A stretch of 37,308 nt of DNA from NCBI GenBank assembly GCA_034409055.1, contig DAOUMU010000345.1, positions 1 through 37,308 on the forward strand. The letters are read 5' to 3'. This document shows positions 20,936-29,795 of this stretch, piece after piece. The position numbers were made by a program, and so were the translations under genes. The notes beneath the pieces were generated by a model, which searched no databases, had not been told where the DNA came from, and saw only the letters and a list, made by a program, of their open reading frames with translations. The stretch comes from DAOUMU01 sp034409055. Lineage in GTDB: Bacteria; Chloroflexota; Anaerolineae; 4572-78; J111. The stretch's first letter is position 1. Each line of letters opens with the position of its first letter.

Positions 20936-23626
20936 CTATTCTTGTCGGGGCATATCCAACACTTCACGTACCTTGTGGCTCAGCGTCTCTGGAGAAAAGG
21001 GTTTTTCAAGCAGAATAATGCCCGGGGCTAAGACTCCATGCTCATCAAGCATCTCATCAGTATAACCAGATACGAAGAGAACTTTTAGGTTGGGATATAA
21101 TTGAACCAGTCGTTTGGCCAATTCAGGGCCACTTTGGCCTGGCATAATCACGTCGGCAATAAGTAGATCAATCCGTCCTTCGTGCTCTTGACAGACCGTC
21201 AAAGCCGTCTCGGCCCGGTCTGCTTCCAGCACCCGGTAACCTTGTCTTTGCAGGATTTTACTGGTAATTGACCGCACGCTGGCTTCATCTTCCACGATCA
21301 AGATAGTCTCTGGCCCCCCCAGCGTAGTACCAGACACCGGGCCTGGCAAAGTCGACTCAACGGTCGGCTCAACCTGGGGCAAATAAATCTTGAAGGTCGT
21401 GCCTTGACCCGGTATACTCTCGACCTGAATATGGCCGTCACTTTGCTGCACGATGCCATACACAGTGGACAACCCCAGGCCGGTACCCTTGCCGACGGCC
21501 TTGGTCGTAAAGAAGGGTTCAAAGATATGGGCCTGGGTTTCGGCATCCATGCCCAGGCCAGTATCGGTCACGGTCAGGAGGATGTAGGGACCGGGGGTGA
21601 GGGGGGGGGGGTGGAAAGCCCGGTTTTGGTCCAGAGCAATGTTTGCCGTGGCCAGAATCAACCGGCCCCCTCTGGGCATAGCATCGCGGGCGTTAACGGC
21701 CAGATTCATCAACACCTGTTCCATTTGACCCGGATCGGCCTTGATCTGCCCCAAGTCTGGAGCCAGCTTGGTGACCAGAAACACGTCTTCACCAATCAAC
21801 CGGCGCAACATCTTCTCCAGGTTGAGGATCACCTGGTTGAGGTTCAAAATCTGCGGTTTGAGGGTTTGCTGGCGGCTGAAGGCCAACAGTTGACGGGTCA
21901 GCATACTGGCTCGCTCAGCCGCCTGCTTGATCTGTTCCACCTCGGCCCGGCGCGGGTCATCCGGGTTGTAGTAGAGACTAAGTAAAAACTCACTATGACC
22001 GATAATGACCGTTAAGAGGTTGTTGAAATCGTGAGCCACCCCGCCAGCCAGCCGGCCCACGGCCTCCAACTTTTGAGCTTGACGATATTGCTCCTCGGTC
22101 TCGCGCAACGCCTCCTCTGCCTGTTTTCGCTTGGTGATGTCGCGAGAAACAACCACCACATGGGTCACAGTGCCTTCATCATCTTGATAGGGATAACAGG
22201 CCACATCGAAATATCGCTGTCCCAGAGTAGCAAATTCAAACTGGTTTTGATAATGCACTTCGTTTCCGGCAAAGCACTTATCCAAGTTCGTTTTTATTTG
22301 AGTCAAATACCTTTCTTCACCCCAAACATCGGCCACAGTCCGACCAATGATTTGGGACCGGGTTCTGTTGTGCGCCTTACAGTACGCTTCATTGACAGCC
22401 ACATACATATAATTTTCGTCAATGAGGGCCATGAAATCCCTGGATGTATTGACAATAAATTCGTATCGTCTCCATACTTCCTCTAAAGCCTTACGCTCAG
22501 TAATGTCGCTAATCAGGCCATCATAAGCTACAACTCGGCCCTGGTTGTCTTTGCGGGCCACCGCCGTATGTTTCACCCACCGGGTGGCCCCGTCCTTATG
22601 GATAAGGCGATGTTCCAGGGACGGTACTTTTTCTCCTGACAATATCTTGTGGGCTTGTTCGATGGCAGCCTCCCGGTCTGTTTGATGAATCATACGATAC
22701 CAAAGGTAATGATCTGCCGCATATTCCGACGGACTGTAGCCGGTCACCGCCGTACAACCCGGATTGTGAAGTGTGGCCACTGGCTGACCATTCTCGACCT
22801 GGACCGTATAGACGTAATCTGTCACCGACTCGAGCAGTTGTTTGTACCGTTGTTCACTTTCCCGTAGGGCCTCTTCCGTCTGTTTGTGCTCGGTGATATC
22901 TACCAAGTTCCCTTCGCTGTAGAGCAGTTGACCCGCGTCATCATAGACAGCGTGAACATTATCTTCCACCCTGATGATCGTCCCGTCGTGTCGGCACAGT
23001 TGCGTCTCGAAATTACGCACGATCCCCTCCCGCACCAGCAGAGCCTGCTCCCGCTGCCGGTCTTCAGGTTCCACGTACAGGTCAGCCGCATTGACTGCCA
23101 GCAGGACCGTCCGATTCGGGTACCCCAACATCTCTACCATGGCCAGGTTAGCCTCCAAAATCTGCCCATCGGCCCTGATGCGATACAGCCCGACCGGCAC
23201 GCCATCAAATAGGGTCCGGTAGCGCCTCTCGTTCTCCTTCAGCTTCTGATTCATCTGGTGTTTGTAGAGAGCGATTTCGACGGTGCTATGCAGTTCTTTA
23301 ATCCCGAACGGTTTGATGATATAACCAAAAGGCTCGGTCATCTTGGCCCGTTCCAGAGTCTCAACATCGGCATAGGCGGTGATATAGACCACCGGGATAT
23401 CAAAATCACTGTCGATTTGTTTGGCTGTGGCCACACCATCCATTGTCCCCGGTAGTTTGATGTCCATCAGTACCAGGTCAGGTCGTATCTCGGCCACCTG
23501 CTGCACCGCTTCTTCCCCGGTAGTGACCACAATCGGCACCCCATAGCCTAAACTCTTGAGCTTGTTTTGGATACTCCGGGCCACAATAAAATCGTCTTCT
23601 ACTACCAAGATTTGTACTGTTGGCAT
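20936..23626 (-). CDS. Hybrid histidine kinase: receiver, three PAS, HisKA, HATPase, receiver
   Basis: A soluble hybrid kinase of 896 aa. Order: receiver 1 (5-120, Asp55 in LMDIKLPG), PAS/PAC 1 (135-250), PAS/PAC 2 (258-378), PAS/PAC 3 (387-502), HisKA with His532 in AHDFNNLL, HATPase (N-box around Asn645, DTGLGM at 688, GTGLGL at 714), receiver 2 (774-890, Asp825 in IADVIMPG, Lys875). No TM helices. Having receivers at both ends around the kinase core suggests a phosphorelay hub. An 11-nt C run codes for the Pro residues near 673-675 (see the separate entry). The start is ATG 23626 with AGGAGGT about 6 nt upstream; the frame opening at 23650 is longer but not preferred. It is the first gene of a two-kinase operon and divergent from the isomerase-aldolase operon. 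Confidence 0.92.
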   Translation of the reverse strand: MPTVQILVVEDDFIVARSIQNKLKSLGYGVPIVVTTGEEAVQQVAEIRPDLVLMDIKLPGTMDGVATAKQIDSDFDIPVVYITAYADVETLERAKMTEPFGYIIKPFGIKELHSTVEIALYKHQMNQKLKENERRYRTLFDGVPVGLYRIRADGQILEANLAMVEMLGYPNRTVLLAVNAADLYVEPEDRQREQALLVREGIVRNFETQLCRHDGTIIRVEDNVHAVYDDAGQLLYSEGNLVDITEHKQTEEALRESEQRYKQLLESVTDYVYTVQVENGQPVATLHNPGCTAVTGYSPSEYAADHYLWYRMIHQTDREAAIEQAHKILSGEKVPSLEHRLIHKDGATRWVKHTAVARKDNQGRVVAYDGLISDITERKALEEVWRRYEFIVNTSRDFMALIDENYMYVAVNEAYCKAHNRTRSQIIGRTVADVWGEERYLTQIKTNLDKCFAGNEVHYQNQFEFATLGQRYFDVACYPYQDDEGTVTHVVVVSRDITKRKQAEEALRETEEQYRQAQKLEAVGRLAGGVAHDFNNLLTVIIGHSEFLLSLYYNPDDPRRAEVEQIKQAAERASMLTRQLLAFSRQQTLKPQILNLNQVILNLEKMLRRLIGEDVFLVTKLAPDLGQIKADPGQMEQVLMNLAVNARDAMPRGGRLILATANIALDQNRAFHPPPLTPGPYILLTVTDTGLGMDAETQAHIFEPFFTTKAVGKGTGLGLSTVYGIVQQSDGHIQVESIPGQGTTFKIYLPQVEPTVESTLPGPVSGTTLGGPETILIVEDEASVRSITSKILQRQGYRVLEADRAETALTVCQEHEGRIDLLIADVIMPGQSGPELAKRLVQLYPNLKVLFVSGYTDEMLDEHGVLAPGIILLEKPFSPETLSHKVREVLDMPRQE
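21601..21611. repeat. 11-nt homopolymer (G11 on plus, C11 in the coding sense) inside the hybrid kinase gene
   Basis: Eleven consecutive G on the plus strand, read as C11 in the minus-strand gene and encoding Pro residues between HisKA and the catalytic G1 box. Gain or loss of one base would shift the frame before the ATP-binding motifs. Confidence 0.9.
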
Positions 23627-23712
23627 CGCTTCACCTCCTATGCGCCTCAAATATTATCTTAAATGATTTATCAGCTAAAAGCAATGAGGATGTAGGGAGA
23701 GAACAAAATTTT

Positions 23713-23741
23713 TTGCCGGTTTTTTGAAGCTCCTGTAGTAT
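23713..23741 (+). promoter_or_regulatory. Probable promoter of the isomerase-aldolase operon
   Basis: TTGCCG (23713-23718), 17-bp spacer, TAGTAT (23736-23741), about four of six matches in each hexamer. The predicted start is near 23748, giving a short leader that contains AAGGAG at 23760-23765. Confidence 0.4.
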
Positions 23742-23772
23742 TACGACAATTAAAGATACAAGGAGTTAAATG

Positions 23773-25188
23773 ATGAATAACCAAAAATCTACATTTGCGC
23801 TTTTCTTTGGGAATCGAGGTTTTTTTCCTGCGGCCATAATTGCCGAGGCCAGGGAAGAACTGCCTCGCGTACTGAAATCTTGGGGCCACGAGGTCATTAT
23901 GCTAGAAGAAAGTGCCACTCGCTACGGGGCCGTGGAGACCCGGGAGGAGGGTGAGCGTTACGCCAATTTCTTGCGGGAAAACCAGGGTAAATTTGATGGC
24001 ATCATTATCAGTTTGCCCAACTTTGGCGACGAGTTCGGCGCTGTGACCGCGGTCAAGGACGCAGATGTGCCCATTCTGATCCAGGCCTATCCCGATGAAT
24101 TGAATCGGATGTCTCCAGACCTCAGGCGAGACTCATTTTGTGGCAAACTTTCTATTATGGATGTATTCCAACAATACGGCGTCAAGTTCACAGCTATTAA
24201 ACCCCACGTGGTCCCCCCCCTTAGCGACAAATTCAGGAAAAACGCGGAATATTTCGACCGGGTTTGCCGGGTCGTGAAAGGGATGAAAACCATGGTAGTC
24301 GGTGCGATTGGAGCCCGTACCACGCCCTTCAAGACGGTGCGCATCGATGAAGTTACCTTGCAACGCCATGGGATTACGGTGGAAACGCTTGATCTGTCAG
24401 AGGTTATTGCCCGGGTTAAGGCTCTATCATCTGACACACCAGCTTATCAAGAGAAAGTCGATTTCTTCAAAGATTATACCGTATGGGACGCCGTCCCGCC
24501 TCAGGCCTTCGACAAGATTGTCAAGCTCGGCCTCGTCCTGGATGAGATCATCCAGGCTTACCAGATGGATGCGATTGCCATTCGCTGCTGGTTAGAGTTA
24601 CAGCAGCAACTGGGGATTTCTCCGTGTGTATTGCTGGGGGCCTTAAATAATAACATGTTACCGGCTGCCTGCGAGGTCGATATAGGTAGTGCTGTCAGCA
24701 TGTATGCCTTGAGCCTGGCTTCGGGTGAGCCGCCAGTTTGTTTGGATTGGAATAACAATTACGCAGACGAGGAAAATAAATGTATCCTGTTCCATTGCGG
24801 CCCCGCGCCTAAGAACATCATGCAGGATCAGGGGAAAGTCATCGATCATGCCATTATTGAAAATGCCCTGGGTAAAGGTTGTAGCTATGGCCCCCACGTG
24901 GGACGAATTGCCCCGATGAACTTTACTTTTGGCAATCTGCTGACGGTTGATGGGGGCATAGACGTCTATTTGGGCCAGGGACGTTTTACCGATGATCCTA
25001 TTCCCGACGAATTTTTTGGCGTGGCCGGAGTGGCCGAAGTTGATGACCTGGAGGATGTTTTACTGCACATTGGACGCAAAGGTCACCGCCACCACGTCAA
25101 CCTGACCCGTGGTTGGATCCAGGCCCCGCTCAAAGAAGCCCTGGCACATTATCTTGATTATCAAGTCGATATACCCCAGGAAGGATGA
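23773..25188 (+). CDS. L-fucose/L-arabinose isomerase-like sugar isomerase
   Basis: A cytosolic protein of about 471 aa, the usual length of the compact FucI-like family (COG2407 type). It has an N-terminal Rossmann-like half (LFFGNRGFFPAAIIAEARE, IIISLPNFGDE) and a C-terminal half with likely metal ligands Glu301 (AACEVDIGSAVSMYAL), Asp325 (CLDWNNNY) and His341 (FHCGPAP), matching the Glu-Asp-His triad of fucose and arabinose isomerases. Relatives interconvert aldoses and ketoses with Mn2+, and some act on modified sugars; the substrate cannot be read here. Two ATGs are adjacent: 23773 sits 7 nt from AAGGAG and is preferred over 23770 at 4 nt. It forms an operon with a class II aldolase, separated by one stop codon and one further codon in the same frame. 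Isomerase then aldolase suggests a sugar catabolic route, though no kinase is adjacent. Confidence 0.82.
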   Translation: MNNQKSTFALFFGNRGFFPAAIIAEAREELPRVLKSWGHEVIMLEESATRYGAVETREEGERYANFLRENQGKFDGIIISLPNFGDEFGAVTAVKDADVPILIQAYPDELNRMSPDLRRDSFCGKLSIMDVFQQYGVKFTAIKPHVVPPLSDKFRKNAEYFDRVCRVVKGMKTMVVGAIGARTTPFKTVRIDEVTLQRHGITVETLDLSEVIARVKALSSDTPAYQEKVDFFKDYTVWDAVPPQAFDKIVKLGLVLDEIIQAYQMDAIAIRCWLELQQQLGISPCVLLGALNNNMLPAACEVDIGSAVSMYALSLASGEPPVCLDWNNNYADEENKCILFHCGPAPKNIMQDQGKVIDHAIIENALGKGCSYGPHVGRIAPMNFTFGNLLTVDGGIDVYLGQGRFTDDPIPDEFFGVAGVAEVDDLEDVLLHIGRKGHRHHVNLTRGWIQAPLKEALAHYLDYQVDIPQEG

Positions 25189-25191
25189 TCG

Positions 25192-26097
25192 ATGCACACG
25201 ATTAAAGAGATTATGAACAGGGCCAGGCAGGCCAAAGTGGTCATTCCGGCCTTCAATGTTCCTTACCTGTCCATGGTTCAGCCGGTTATCCAGGCCGTGG
25301 TAGACCAAAACTCTTTTGCCCTCATTGAGACGGCCCGTTTGGAGTGGATCAAGTTTGAAGCCCAAAGTATGACTGTCGTTTTTGAGGAGTTTTCCCGGTG
25401 GGACCAACCCGGTTACATCAGGCTTCACTTAGATCACATTCCGGTAATTGACGAAGACGATTTTCGCGTTGATTATCTGGCCCTGATTGGTGAAGCCATC
25501 GATTTGGGATACCCTTCGGTGATGGTCGATGGTTCGCGTCTCAGCCTGGAGGAAAATATTGCCGCTACCCGCCGGGTGGTCGAACTGGCTCATCCGGCTG
25601 GCGTTGTCGTTGAAGCAGAATTAGGCGCGGTGTTGGGGCACGAGGCCGGTCCCCCCCCGCCTTATGAAGAACTCTTTGCCTCGGGGCGCGGCTTCACCGA
25701 CATTGAGGAGTGCGCCCAATTTGTGCGAGAGAGTGGATGCGACTGGCTTTCGGTGGCCGTTGGCAGCATTCACGGGGCGGTTTCGGGGGTGTTAAAAGAC
25801 CAGGCCAAGGTCGAGGCCCGTTTAAATTTGGAACACCTTGAGCACCTCCACCAGGTAGCCGACATCCCCCTGGTATTGCATGGTGGCTCCGGGATTAAGC
25901 GGGATTACATGCTGGCCGGAATTCAAAGGGGCATTACCAAGATTAATATCGGCACCGAAATCCGGCAGACTTACGAAGCAGCGCTGCGCCAATCGGGGCA
26001 GGTAGTAGCAGCTCAACAGGCGGTTTACGAACGCACTACCTGGCTCATCCGGGATTATTTTGAGATTTCTGGCAGTCGCACCGTGGTAAATCCATAA
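25192..26097 (+). CDS. Class II (zinc-dependent) ketose-phosphate aldolase, FBA/GatY/KbaY family
   Basis: TIM-barrel aldolase of 301 aa. Visible: Asp81 and zinc ligand His82 in LHLDHIP, VMVDGS followed by LEENIAATRRVV, VEAELGAVLGHE (Glu143 region), zinc ligands His194 (VGSIHG) and His230 (LHGGSG), and the phosphate loop INIGTEIR (about 251-258), where most relatives have N-x-(D/A)-T. Substitutions in the substrate end (LHLDHIP for LHLDHG, GSIHG, NIGTE) and a divergent N-terminal barrel half suggest a substrate other than fructose 1,6-bisphosphate. ATG at 25192 has AAGGA about 8 nt upstream, inside the end of the isomerase gene. It ends only 8 bp before a convergent kinase gene, with no visible terminator. 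Confidence 0.88.
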   Translation: MHTIKEIMNRARQAKVVIPAFNVPYLSMVQPVIQAVVDQNSFALIETARLEWIKFEAQSMTVVFEEFSRWDQPGYIRLHLDHIPVIDEDDFRVDYLALIGEAIDLGYPSVMVDGSRLSLEENIAATRRVVELAHPAGVVVEAELGAVLGHEAGPPPPYEELFASGRGFTDIEECAQFVRESGCDWLSVAVGSIHGAVSGVLKDQAKVEARLNLEHLEHLHQVADIPLVLHGGSGIKRDYMLAGIQRGITKINIGTEIRQTYEAALRQSGQVVAAQQAVYERTTWLIRDYFEISGSRTVVNP

Positions 26098-26105
26098 TGA
26101 CGTGA

Positions 26106-29100
26106 CTACTTGTCCAACACTTCTCTCACTTTGTACACCAACGTTGTGGGCGAAAAGGGCTTTTGTATGAACGCAATATCAGAGTCCAGTATACTATGAT
26201 GAACAATGGCCTTGTCGGTGTAGCCTGACGTGAAAAGAATTTTGGTTTTGGAGCGTATACCGCCTAATCGCGTAGCCAACGCTTTGCCGCCCATTTGAGG
26301 CATTACTACGTCCGTTAACAGGAGGTGAATTTCTCCGCTGTACTCCTCGGCCAGGCGTAGCGCCTCTTCACCGTTGGCCGCCTCCAGCACGGTGTAGCCT
26401 TGCCGGCGCAGGGCGCGGGCAGCCAGGTCGCGTACTGCTTCCTCATCTTCAACCAGCAGGATGACCTCCGTGCCCCGTGGCAGGCTGGGGGATTGGCCAC
26501 GTTTAGTTGAAGAATCGACCGTTTCCTCAACACGCGGCAGGTAGATTTTAAAGGTTGTTCCCTGACCCGGTTCGCTGTAGACCCAGATGTGGCCATTATT
26601 CTGCCTGACGATGCCAAAACAGGTAGCCAGGCCTAAACCCGTTCCTTTGCCCACTTCTTTGGTCGTAAAAAACGGTTCAAAGATATGCGCTTTGACTTCT
26701 TCGGTCATTCCCATCCCGGTATCACTGACGGCCAGCATCACGTACTGGCCGGGGGATACCTCGGGGTGCCGACGGGTGTACGCTTCGTCAAGGATGACTT
26801 CAGTAATCTCAATGGTCAATTTTCCTCCGTCGGGCATAGCGTCACGCGCATTGACGGCCAGATTGAGCAAAACCTGCTCAATCTGGCCGGGATCTGCCTT
26901 GATCTGCCCCAGGTCTGGCGCAGGCAATGTTACCAACTCAATATCTTCGCCAATGAGACGACGTAACATCTTGTCTACGTTGAGAATCAACTCATTCAAA
27001 TTCAAGACCCTGGGTGCGATAACCTGGCGACGGGCAAAGGTCAGTAGTTGGCGAGTGAGATTGGCCGCCCGCTCAGCATTCTTGTGAATTTCCTGAATAT
27101 CGTTGCGCACGGGATCACCGGGGGGTAACTCTTGTAAGGCCAAGCCCGCGTGGCCCATGATCCCGGTCAACAGGTTGTTGAAGTCGTGGGCCACCCCTCC
27201 GGCCAACCGGCCAATGGCCTCCATCTTCTGCGCCTGGTGATATTGCTCCTCCAGTTGCAATTCGCGGGTTACATCACGCTTGACCTCAACAAAGCTGACG
27301 ATGTCACCATTTTGGCCGCGGATTGGGCTGATGGTGGCTTCTTCGGTAAAAAGGGTACCATCCTTCTTTTTGTTGACAATGCGTCCCCGCCACGTCTGTC
27401 CAGAACGCATAGTAGCCCGCATTTCCTGGAAAAATGCCTCATCATGCTTATCACTGCTAAGAATATCTGGACTCTGTCCTATAACTTCAGCCCGATTATA
27501 GCCGGTAGTATGTTCAAAAGCAGGGTTAATATAAATAATCTTATCATCGATATCGGTGATGATTACCGTCTCGGTAGCCTGTTCGATAGCAGTGATCAGG
27601 AGTTGGTGGGTCTGGGCCAAGCGCACACTGGCCAAAGATCCAGCCACCTGATCGGCCACGCTCCAGGCCAGATTGATTTCCTCAGTCGAGAAGTGGCGGA
27701 TCTCGGTGGTTAACAAGTCCAGACTACCCACCACTTCCCCCTTGATGATGAGCGGCAAAATGAGCAGCGAAATGATACCGCGCTGTTGTAACAAGTCACG
27801 GACTGGAGCCAGACGCGGGTCAGTGTGGGCGTCGTCCACCACCAACGGCCCTTTGTGGGTGAGCAAGTATTGTACGACATAGTCTCTCACAGCCATCGTC
27901 TCATTTAGCCTCGTCAGTCGATTCTCGGCCCGACATTCGGCGGCCACCATCGTTGCCGTTTTCTCCTCGTTCAGCAGGGTGGCGGTTGCCTGGGGTACGT
28001 CAAAGGCACGGGCCAATTCACGGCAAGCCGTTTCCAGAATCGCTTCCGGTTCCAGACTGGTGACTGAAGCGGCAATGATCTGGTTGAGCATGGCCAGTTC
28101 GCGATTGCGACGGCGGATTTCTTCTTCCGCTCGCTTGCGTTGGGTGATATCCTCCAGGTTACCTTCGTAATACAATGTCCGACCACCGGCATCCTGGACA
28201 ACCCGGCCGGTATTCTTCATCCAGATGGTCATACCGTCGTACTGGCGAATTTGCACTTCGAAATCGCGGACAACCTTTTCCTGCTCCAGCCGGAAGCGCC
28301 ACCGCTGGCGATCCTCGGGGTTTACGTACAGCTCAGCCACGTTGACCGCCAGCAGGGCCTCCCGGTCCGGGTAACCCAGCATCTGCACCAGAGCCCCGTT
28401 AACCTCCACGAACTGTCCTGCCGGCGTAGTCCGGTAGAGTCCCACCGGTACCCCCTCAAACAGGGTACGATAGCGTTCCTCGCTCTCTCGCAGCGCCTGC
28501 ACCGCCCGCTTCCGCTTGGTGATGTCGCGGACGAAACTGAGAAAAACTCGCCGGCCGCCGTACTCAATGACCCGACTACTGATCTCGACCGGCATCTCTG
28601 TACCATCCTTACGCCGGTGGGCGTGCTCAAAGATGACGCTGCCGGTTTCCTGCAACTCACGAATAATGGCTTCGTTGTGGGCAGCGGCCGCTGGCGTATC
28701 TATATCGTCAAGCGTCAACCGGAGCAGTTCGGCCCGGCTGTAACCTAATCGCCGGGCTGCGTTCTCGTTGACGTTCAGGAAGCGACGGGTTGAGGGCTCG
28801 ACGATGAAGATCGAGTCGTTGGCATATTCAAATAAGTGGCGGTACTTTTCTTCTGATTGCCGCAGTCTCTCCTCGGCTTCGGCCAATCTTTTCTCGGTAG
28901 CTAACTGGTCAACTACCCGTTTCACGACTGAGGGTAAAAGATCCAGGAAATTGGTATCTTTCACCAGGTAGTCTCGAGCACCGAGTTTCATCATTTCTAC
29001 GGCCACCTGCTCGTCCCCATGGCCCGTCGTAATAATGAAAGGTACGTTACACTGTCGTGCTTTGAGTGATTCGATGACCTGTTGACCCGTCATATCTGGC

Positions 29101-29312
29101 AGCCGGTAATCCAGCAGCAGCAGCGTGGGCGGGCGATCAGCTATCCGGGCAATCGCTTCCGCTCCCTTGACCACGCCTACTGGGTGAAAGCCAACTCGCT
29201 TCAAGTTTTTTTGAACCAGACGCGATAAAGCGATGTCGTCCTCCACCACCAGAATCGTATGAGATGTGTCTGTTTCACCTTCTACCTGGTGACCATTGCC
29301 CTTTTCTGTCAT
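26106..29312 (-). CDS. Hybrid histidine kinase: receiver, PAS, PAS, GAF, PAS, HisKA, HATPase, receiver
   Basis: A soluble hybrid kinase of 1068 aa. Order: receiver 1 (20-135, Asp68 in LLLLDYRLP), PAS 1 (155-268), PAS 2 (280-395), GAF (415-562), PAS 3 (570-685), HisKA with His709 in GVAHDFNNLL, HATPase (NLAVNARDAM, DTGMGM, GTGLGL at 890), receiver 2 (950-1066, Asp1001 in LLTDVVMPQMGG). The C-terminal core and one PAS domain are close paralogues of those in the 896-aa kinase at 20936-23626. ATG at 29312 follows the upstream receiver gene's stop after 4 bp, with only AAAGG nearby, so translation is probably coupled. Last gene of a three-gene operon (33062, 29772, 29312). Confidence 0.92.
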   Translation of the reverse strand: MTEKGNGHQVEGETDTSHTILVVEDDIALSRLVQKNLKRVGFHPVGVVKGAEAIARIADRPPTLLLLDYRLPDMTGQQVIESLKARQCNVPFIITTGHGDEQVAVEMMKLGARDYLVKDTNFLDLLPSVVKRVVDQLATEKRLAEAEERLRQSEEKYRHLFEYANDSIFIVEPSTRRFLNVNENAARRLGYSRAELLRLTLDDIDTPAAAAHNEAIIRELQETGSVIFEHAHRRKDGTEMPVEISSRVIEYGGRRVFLSFVRDITKRKRAVQALRESEERYRTLFEGVPVGLYRTTPAGQFVEVNGALVQMLGYPDREALLAVNVAELYVNPEDRQRWRFRLEQEKVVRDFEVQIRQYDGMTIWMKNTGRVVQDAGGRTLYYEGNLEDITQRKRAEEEIRRRNRELAMLNQIIAASVTSLEPEAILETACRELARAFDVPQATATLLNEEKTATMVAAECRAENRLTRLNETMAVRDYVVQYLLTHKGPLVVDDAHTDPRLAPVRDLLQQRGIISLLILPLIIKGEVVGSLDLLTTEIRHFSTEEINLAWSVADQVAGSLASVRLAQTHQLLITAIEQATETVIITDIDDKIIYINPAFEHTTGYNRAEVIGQSPDILSSDKHDEAFFQEMRATMRSGQTWRGRIVNKKKDGTLFTEEATISPIRGQNGDIVSFVEVKRDVTRELQLEEQYHQAQKMEAIGRLAGGVAHDFNNLLTGIMGHAGLALQELPPGDPVRNDIQEIHKNAERAANLTRQLLTFARRQVIAPRVLNLNELILNVDKMLRRLIGEDIELVTLPAPDLGQIKADPGQIEQVLLNLAVNARDAMPDGGKLTIEITEVILDEAYTRRHPEVSPGQYVMLAVSDTGMGMTEEVKAHIFEPFFTTKEVGKGTGLGLATCFGIVRQNNGHIWVYSEPGQGTTFKIYLPRVEETVDSSTKRGQSPSLPRGTEVILLVEDEEAVRDLAARALRRQGYTVLEAANGEEALRLAEEYSGEIHLLLTDVVMPQMGGKALATRLGGIRSKTKILFTSGYTDKAIVHHSILDSDIAFIQKPFSPTTLVYKVREVLDK

Positions 29313-29316
29313 GCCT

Positions 29317-29772
29317 TTATTGCCCCATTTCTCCGTTGACCTTTGGCACTTCCACCACCATCAGGAAAAGCCCCAACTGCCTGATCGCCTCCACGAATTT
29401 ATCGTAATCAACCGGCTTGGCAATGTAATGGCTGCAGCCCAGGCTGTGGCAATTTTCAACCTCCCGGGGATCGTCCGTGGTGGTCAGCATAATCGCCGGT
29501 ATCTTACGTAGTTCGGCATCCTGTTTGATCTGCCGGAGGACTTCCACCCCGTCAACTTTAGGCATACGGATATCCAACAGTAGCAGATAAGGGGTACCTG
29601 ACTCGCGCTGAGGTCCTTCACCCCTCTGAAATAGGAAGTCCAGCGTTTCCTGGCCATCCTTGAAGTGCAGGAAGTGGTTGGTCAGACCGGCCCGTTGCAG
29701 GTTTTTTCTGATCAGAGCGGCATGGCCAACATCATCTTCGGCCAGGAGGATAACGACTTCTTTGTTCATCAC
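29317..29772 (-). CDS. Stand-alone response regulator receiver, Rcp1-like
   Basis: A CheY-fold protein of 151 aa with no output domain. The acidic pair is in LLAEDDVGH (Asp13/14), the phospho-acceptor is Asp67 in LLLLDIRMPKVDG, Thr97-Thr99 sit in MLTTTDD and Lys119 in IAKPVD. The extended loop between strands (FLFQRGEGPQRESGTPYLLLLDIRMP) is typical of Rcp1-type regulators that partner phytochrome-like or membrane hybrid kinases. It sits between two kinase genes and is probably the shuttle between them (inference). The start is ambiguous: GTG at 29772 lies 7 nt from AAGGAG, ATG at 29769 lies 10 nt from it. Tight spacing on both sides (23 and 4 bp) indicates an operon. Confidence 0.92.
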   Translation of the reverse strand: MMNKEVVILLAEDDVGHAALIRKNLQRAGLTNHFLHFKDGQETLDFLFQRGEGPQRESGTPYLLLLDIRMPKVDGVEVLRQIKQDAELRKIPAIMLTTTDDPREVENCHSLGCSHYIAKPVDYDKFVEAIRQLGLFLMVVEVPKVNGEMGQ

Positions 29773-29795
29773 TGCAACACTCCTTTTCTACATAC

